This document shows positions 58,096 to 64,000 of a DNA stretch of 64,000 bases, one piece after another (within the stretch, counting starts at the first letter, position 1; each line of letters opens with the position of its first letter). The stretch spans positions 7,378,001 through 7,442,000 of the forward strand of contig NC_135056.1 in NCBI RefSeq assembly GCF_051014685.1, read 5' to 3'. The notes under the pieces are model-generated. The model did not search any database and was not told the origin of the DNA. It saw nothing but the letters and a program-made list of their open reading frames with translations. This DNA is from Ptiloglossa arizonensis (Eukaryota; Arthropoda; Insecta; Hymenoptera; Colletidae). Made by a program: the position numbers and the translations under genes.

Positions 58096-59765
58096 AGAAT
58101 TGCATAAGAATGCATAATTCCAGAGAATAGCATTAATTGGAAATCGAGTCTCGTTGCAAACGATTCGAAATTGTGTAAACAAGAGACCAACGAATAATTT
58201 ATTCTATCGAAAGGTTAAATGATTGTTTCTTCGTCGTGGAATCGTCTTGTGATTCAAATTTTAATTCTCCTTCGACGGACAACCCACCAAAAATTATCTT
58301 TTGTCCCAAATTTTTCACAACACTGTGTCTAACTTAAAAAAGAGTATCAAAGTACATGTCAGTTTTACCAATGGACGATATTTTGTATAGATACTATGTA
58401 TTCTAATGCAGACTCGTAAACCGTTTGCTCAAATGAGGCGCAAAATTCGCTTCCTTTTCGTATGGATGAGACTCGAGTAAAGAGTTACGAGTGAAAGTAG
58501 ACGCGTTTAGAAATATACCAATCAAGTTTCCTCCAGCGCTCTCAGCCAACAAGCGAACTTTAACTTCGAATCGCTGAAACTCGTCCAAGCACCCCACGAT
58601 TCCATCGCCTGAATACTTTTCCCGACATATTGGCGCGAAACGTAGCCAAACTAGATCCAAAGAATTCTTGAGACATCGGAGGTCGAGCGAAGCAAAAATA
58701 AAATCTTCCATTCCAAAGACGAAAGCAAAGGAGCTTAGACGATAAGGTTGTTCAAGGAGATCGTACAGTTAACGTTCATCAATAAGCTGGACAGTTTACG
58801 TTTATTCCTCAAAGCTTGCTAAATACATACTTACAGTTGCAGTTCCGTTCCAGGGTTGCTCTCGAGCCGATAACGGTACACTTTCGGTCTTCAAACGTCG
58901 GTCAATAACTCCAAGCGTAATTACAGTGTAAATATCGGTACACATTACTGCCGTTCAAGTGCATCAAATAATATAGAGGGCAACGGTGACCACATCGCCG
59001 ATAGGGCCGTTAATATTAACTCAATCTAGGATTTCTTATCGTTCTTGTGAATCCAACGATGTGAAGTACCATAACGGAGACCCGTGGCACAGGTGAATCA
59101 CAATGGATTATTCTCTGTGTGTTCGAGCAACGGAAGAAAATAGTTCCTCGTCGCGCGTCCATATTGTGAATTGAGACTGATTAGAATGTATACCGAACAA
59201 GCGGGTCGTAACAACGATTTCCTCGAGAAATAAGGTGTAGAAAATGATCCAACGTGAGTAGATAACACGTCGAGTACTAAATGCAAGAATAATTGAAATC
59301 TTATACGCCTTATAACGTTAATATTATACGCCCATTGAGCATTTATTTAAATACTTCAAACAGTTCTCGTCTAACGATCGATTTCTTACATCTGTCGCGC
59401 GTTATTTATTTTGCAATATTGCTGTTATTGGCGAATTATTTTTCACCAAAAAAATACCAACAGTAGGTGTCGAAAACTTTAGTTGAATGAATACTCTGGT
59501 TTGATTATTATTACAATTTTGTGATCGTGTAATTACTTGGTACAAAAATCTTGCTCTCGGTATAAAATGGTTGACTGTTTATAACTACTTCGGTTCGGAT
59601 AGGTATGCTTGCTTGTTGACGATGAAGTATGTAAGTTATTTTTAATACAAGGGGTTACGAGCGCTCTGTTAACATGGAACGCACAGATTGGTTAATTTGA
59701 AAAACGTTTGTCATTTGGAAAGGGAAACGACCACTGTATGCAATTGGTTAAGGTTAGGCATTCGG
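58096..59765. other. Non-coding, no recognised feature
   Basis: Open frame 58403-58711 on the minus strand (102 codons) shows no domain. Otherwise nothing stands out before the piggyBac-like end. Confidence 0.45.
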
Positions 59766-59815
59766 TTAACCCGTAAGCGCGTGGGGGTCCAGTTGACCCC
59801 CACTGGAGTAAATTA
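59766..59815 (+). mobile_element. Solo piggyBac-like end
   Basis: TTAACCCGTAAGCGCGTGGG is followed by the subterminal palindrome GGGGGTC-(5 nt)-GACCCCC at 59782-59800. The TTAA start and inner palindrome are the layout of insect piggyBac-like ends. I searched the next kilobases for the matching GGGTTAA end and did not find it, so the element is truncated or its other end has decayed. Confidence 0.55.
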
Positions 59816-60439
59816 TGCGCTATTACTTCGTAAATGATTCCAGTAAATTTCAAAATATTAAATAGCCTACTTATACGGCGAAGACAAGGAAGAAATTATT
59901 TTCGTTCGTAATTAGAAGGAAAAAGCAAATTGGGAATTTGCCAGACTTCCACGCGTCTATTTAACACTAGGAGAGATAACATTTTCAGAAGGTAATAGAA
60001 ATATATAATTAACTTTGTTTATTGTAGGTAAAATGAAACCTTTAGTAGTTCGTTTAGTAGTTCAGAATATACAAACAATGATATGAAATTGAGAAATAGG
60101 AAAAATACTTGTCACAATCGGAGCAATGATATTGAGTAATAAGATTGATTACTAAACTTCATATCTTTGCAATTAATAATATTCTAATAATAGTACAAAT
60201 TCGACATTAATAAGGAATTTCTAGAAATTTTTGTAATTACCTACGTGTTTTTAATCTCGACTTTCTCGATACTTTCATTTTTTACCGATACGTACACCAC
60301 GTTATTTACGTACCAAAAAAATCCGTACCTAATTTGTATAAAAGACTGCCTCGTATATCCGGTGGTTTTGAAGATAAAGTCGAAGGATTAAAACTTTGGA
60401 GGATAATTTTACCCATAAAACTAGAGTTACCGCTTAATA
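59816..60439. other. AT-rich, no recognised feature
   Basis: If the piggyBac-like end extends into an element, it would lie here, but no transposase motif is visible. A 68-codon plus-strand frame begins at 60334 and runs into diverged repeat sequence. Confidence 0.4.
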
Positions 60440-62010
60440 CGTATCGCTTATATTGGTTATACCACGAAACTAAAAAGTTTTATCAAAATTTAAGGAAGTT
60501 AGAGGACACTTCGTGGATGTTTTCTCTACGTTATAAATAAAAAATTCTCCAAAGAATGAACAGCTACGATCCTTCAGTTCCTTTAATTTTTGGTTAAAAC
60601 CAAAATTATCATGAATGATCAGAATAATCGTGAACAGAAATATGTACCTATTTTTGGTTGCTCTACAAAGCTAATAAATTTTACCAACATTCGGAGATGA
60701 AAGAAACATTTCACAGATATTCCTCGTGAGCTCTAAACGAAGAATTCGAGTTTCTAAGAAATAAACAGCCACGATTCTCCGTTTTTTTAACTTAAACCCA
60801 AAATTACCATGAATAATCAGAATAATCGTGAACAGAAATATGTACCTATTTTTGGTTGCTCTACAAAGCTAATAAATTTCATCAACATTCGAAGGAGATG
60901 AAAGAAACATTTCACAGATATTCCTCGTGAGCTCTAAACGAAGAATTCGAGTTTCTAAGAAATAAACAGCTACGATTCTCCGGTTCTTTTAACTTAAAAC
61001 CAAAATTACCATGAATGATCAAAATAATCGTGAACATAAATCTATACCTATTTTTGGTTGCTCTACAAAGCTAATAAATTTGATCAACATTCGAAGGAGA
61101 TGAAAGAAACATCTCACAGATATTCCTCGTGAGCTCTAAACGAAGAATTCGAGTTTCTAAGAAATAAACAGCCACGATTCTCCGTTTTTTTAACTTAAAC
61201 CCAAAATTACCATGAATAATCAGAATAATCGTGAACAGAAATATGTACCTATTTTTGGTTGCTCTACAAAGCTAATAAATTTCATCAACATTCGAAGGAG
61301 ATGAAAGAAACATCTCACAGATATTCCTCGTGAGCTCTAAACGAAGAATTCGAGTTTCTAAGAAATAAACAGCCACGATTCTCCGGTTCTTCTAACTTAA
61401 AACCAAAATTACCATGAATGATCAAAATAATCGTGAACATAAATCTATACCTATTTTTGGTTGCTCTACAAAGCTAATAAATTTGATCAACATTCGAAGG
61501 AGATGAAAGAAACATCTCACAGATATTCCTCGTGAGCTCTAAACGAAGAATTCGAGTTTCTAAGAAATAAACAGCCACGATTCTCCGGTTCTTTTAACTT
61601 AAAACCAAAATTACCATGAATGATCAAAATAATCGTGAACATAAATCTATACCTATTTTTGGTTGCTCTACAAAGCTAATAAATTTGATCAACATTCGAA
61701 GGAGATGAAAGAAACATTTCACAGATATTCCTCGTGAGCTCTAAACGAAGAATTCGAGTTTCTAAGAAATAAACAGCCACGATTCTCCGGTTCTTTTAAC
61801 TTAAAACCAAAATTACCATGAATGATCAAAATAATCGTGAACATAAATCTATACCTATTTTTGGTTGCTCTACAAAGCTAATAAATTTGATCAACATTCG
61901 AAGGAGATGAAAGAAACATTTCACAGATGTTCCTCGTGAGCTCTAAACGAAGAATTCGAGTTTCTAAGAAATAAACAGCCACGATTCTCCGGTTCTTCTA
62001 ACTTAAAACC
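60440..62010 (+). repeat. 202-bp tandem array, about seven copies
   Basis: TACCTATTTTTGGTTGCTCT recurs at 60645, 60843, 61045, 61246, 61448, 61650 and 61852, steps of 198-202 bases. A strongly diverged relative (TATTGGTTATACCACGAAAC onward) lies before the first clear copy. Type A units (CGTGAACAGAAATATG) and type B units (CGTGAACATAAATCTA) follow the order A A B A B B B. Later copies are almost identical, which indicates recent homogenisation. No unit carries a lasting open frame. Confidence 0.93.
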
Positions 62011-64000
62011 TGAATCGTTTCTTACTCGTTGAATGGACAGTTCGGTTAGAAATAGTCGAATTTCTCAATAACCCTGCCGACTTCCGGTCCAAACGTTCTC
62101 AACAAAGAAACGAATTATCGCTCGAACGTGCGGATTTTCGCCGAACTTCCTGCTTCGTCCTGTGCGCCGCTCCTCGAGGTACGTCACCGGAAATACAAAT
62201 ACGGAAAAGAGCGGAGCTCGATGGGAATAAAGAGCTTGACGAAACCGGCCAATCTCGTCGTCGCTTTTCCACGTGCACACAATGTGTATCGATTGTGTGC
62301 AGGCAACCGTCCGCCCGCAGACGCGTGTCGGTGATTTTTCAATTTTGGTTGTCGCGTCGTCGATGCGAGTTAAGAATTTGAGAAATGGAAGACGAAGATT
62401 TTCCGCCTTTTACGAGAATTTTGCATACACTCTGATTACTTCCTGACTTCGCCAAATCCATTTTACGCGATGATTTGCCTACCGACGTTACGCAAATTTT
62501 CTTCAATCCACTATCGTCGAATATTGACAATTTTTGGAAAAGTTCCCTACGATACAGTGCACCATTGGAATAAGAAAACAATTTCACGTGGTTTGCACAA
62601 AAGTCGTCGACTCTCTTGCAGACTGATTTAATATTTTTATTCTCGGTCCTTTTTGGAAAACTAATTAATATCTAAAAGTGAAGAGTATTTAAGGAAAATA
62701 TAAATTGGAACGTTATATAGATTTTTTTTTTAGAGACTATGTACCTTTTAAACTGATAACGTGGTAATTATAATATTATTTCATTGTGTTTAATATCGAT
62801 AAGATCATTTTTGGAAATCTTTCTTATTGCTTGTGAATGCATTTAAAACACGTTACAGTCAGTTTGGGTTTTCTCGAGCGATTCACAATTTATTTACGTA
62901 TAAAACACGGTTAACAGTCGATTCGATTCGTGAATTAAATCATCTTTTTATTTTGTTTGAACGATTTCTCTATTGATAATTCATTCTGCCTTGGCCGAAC
63001 TTACGTATTTTTTCTCCAATGGAGCCACGTGTTTTATTCAAGATAATCGATACTTTTGAATATTCTGCGTGTAAAAGTATTGGCGCAAGCTGCTCGAAGG
63101 CTGAATATTTCAAGGGATGCTTGAAAATTTTTTATTCAGATATATAGGGGTTCTCGTATGAAATTCCTCTAAAAGATAAATTGCAATGGCGTCTAGTTGC
63201 GGAACAGAAGTTTTCGCATAAATCCTCTTATGATAAACATGTTCATTAAAATAAATATTTGAATTTCAAATGAAGTGCACGATTGATTTAAAAATTTGAA
63301 ATATCCTGTAAATTTTTTGCACACTCTACCCTGATACCTTCATAGTAAATTACTCGGAAGTTCCGTTTCAAAATAAAGTTAGAAAACTAATTGATTCGAA
63401 GGAAAATAACCTTTCGATTGCACGGTATAATTTGCGATAAATGTTGAGTGTCTCTTCGGACAGGTGATTCTCATTCGAGAAATTAAATAAATGAAATGGA
63501 GAATTTGAGATTAGGTTTAAAAGCAACCTTTGTTCCGCGCTCTTTACTTAATTAATATGCACTTTCATTGCTTGCGCAATAAAGACGTTATCAATGTAAC
63601 GATCAAACGAACGTAGAATAATTTTCCTCCTGAAAATATATTTTTGCGAGAAAAACAACTTTGCATGAAGCTTTTACATACGAACCAGTAGCTATCGATT
63701 TTCACTCGGAGGTTTACATTAAAGCAGTCGTTTATACTACGCAAAGAACTATTCTGAAACGATGAAAAAGTTTCAACATTTTCAGGGCAATGCATCAGAC
63801 GTATGAACTTTATAATAGATAGTTTTTCATTATGATATTTTAATAATTCAATTTAAAGAGAGTAAAATTGTTTGCGGTATGTTTGCCACTTTATCGTACC
63901 AAACTCGTACATTGTAAATTGTATAATTATTCACGGGCAAGTAAACCTGTACTCAGAATAAATAAATTATTACAAATTTCAGAGATAATGTAATAAAGTA
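62011..64000. other. Non-coding, no recognised feature
   Basis: A CpG-rich patch at 62.05-62.35 kb holds the short palindrome CACACAATGTG…ATTGTGTG (62276-62300). The remainder is AT-rich with short open frames lacking motifs. No end of a larger element was recognised at the window edge. Confidence 0.45.

Overview
The window looks like non-coding DNA from an insect nuclear genome, most likely Hymenoptera. The evidence is indirect. Most of the sequence is AT-rich, but CpG is not depleted. Islands of CpG-rich sequence alternate with AT-rich DNA. The recognisable mobile elements are short relics typical of insects: mariner-type terminal repeats beginning TTAGGTTGTTCGGAAAGT, piggyBac-like TTAA ends, and a Penelope-like relic. 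I found no intact protein-coding gene, tRNA, rRNA or CRISPR array. Most open frames are short, overlap in several frames and show no domain. The window could be a gene desert or a very large intron. If it is an intron, the CpG-rich islands are the best candidates for regulatory DNA.

Layout. 1-8.8 kb: a piggyBac-like short element (1.3-1.5 kb), a 114-bp tandem repeat, a TA-rich minisatellite with an (AT)28 run, a 191-bp three-copy array and a 31-bp array. Two related segments lie at 4.0 and 8.4 kb, beside the only open frame that could be an exon (minus strand). 8.8-20.7 kb: segmental duplications, an almost full-length foldback hairpin (11.2 kb), a purine/pyrimidine-tract CpG island (12.0-12.7 kb), three mariner-type MITEs, a long inverted-repeat element (14.6 kb) and a broken Penelope-like GIY-YIG domain (18.4-18.8 kb). 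20.7-31 kb: mostly featureless AT-rich DNA with an inverted repeat (24.5 kb), a MITE that still holds the start of a transposase (29.6 kb) and a self-complementary degenerate repeat (30.4-30.9 kb).

31-50 kb: the most unusual part. A CpG-rich module with the same ordered motifs recurs at 31.5, 36.8 and 41.9 kb, with weaker relatives at 39.2-39.6, 44.9 and 49.8 kb. The modules are separated by tandem arrays: a 45-bp array built from mariner-type end repeats (37.7 kb), a ~198-bp array (40.4-41.8 kb) and a 164-bp array (43.4-44.8 kb). 50-64 kb: a 190-bp array with two nested mariner-type palindromes (56-57 kb), a solo piggyBac-like end (59.8 kb) and a very uniform 202-bp array (60.4-62.0 kb).

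No genes act together here. The window is a record of mobile-element decay and repeated local duplication around a family of regulatory-looking modules. All alignments were made by eye, so boundaries are approximate (tens of bases) unless stated.
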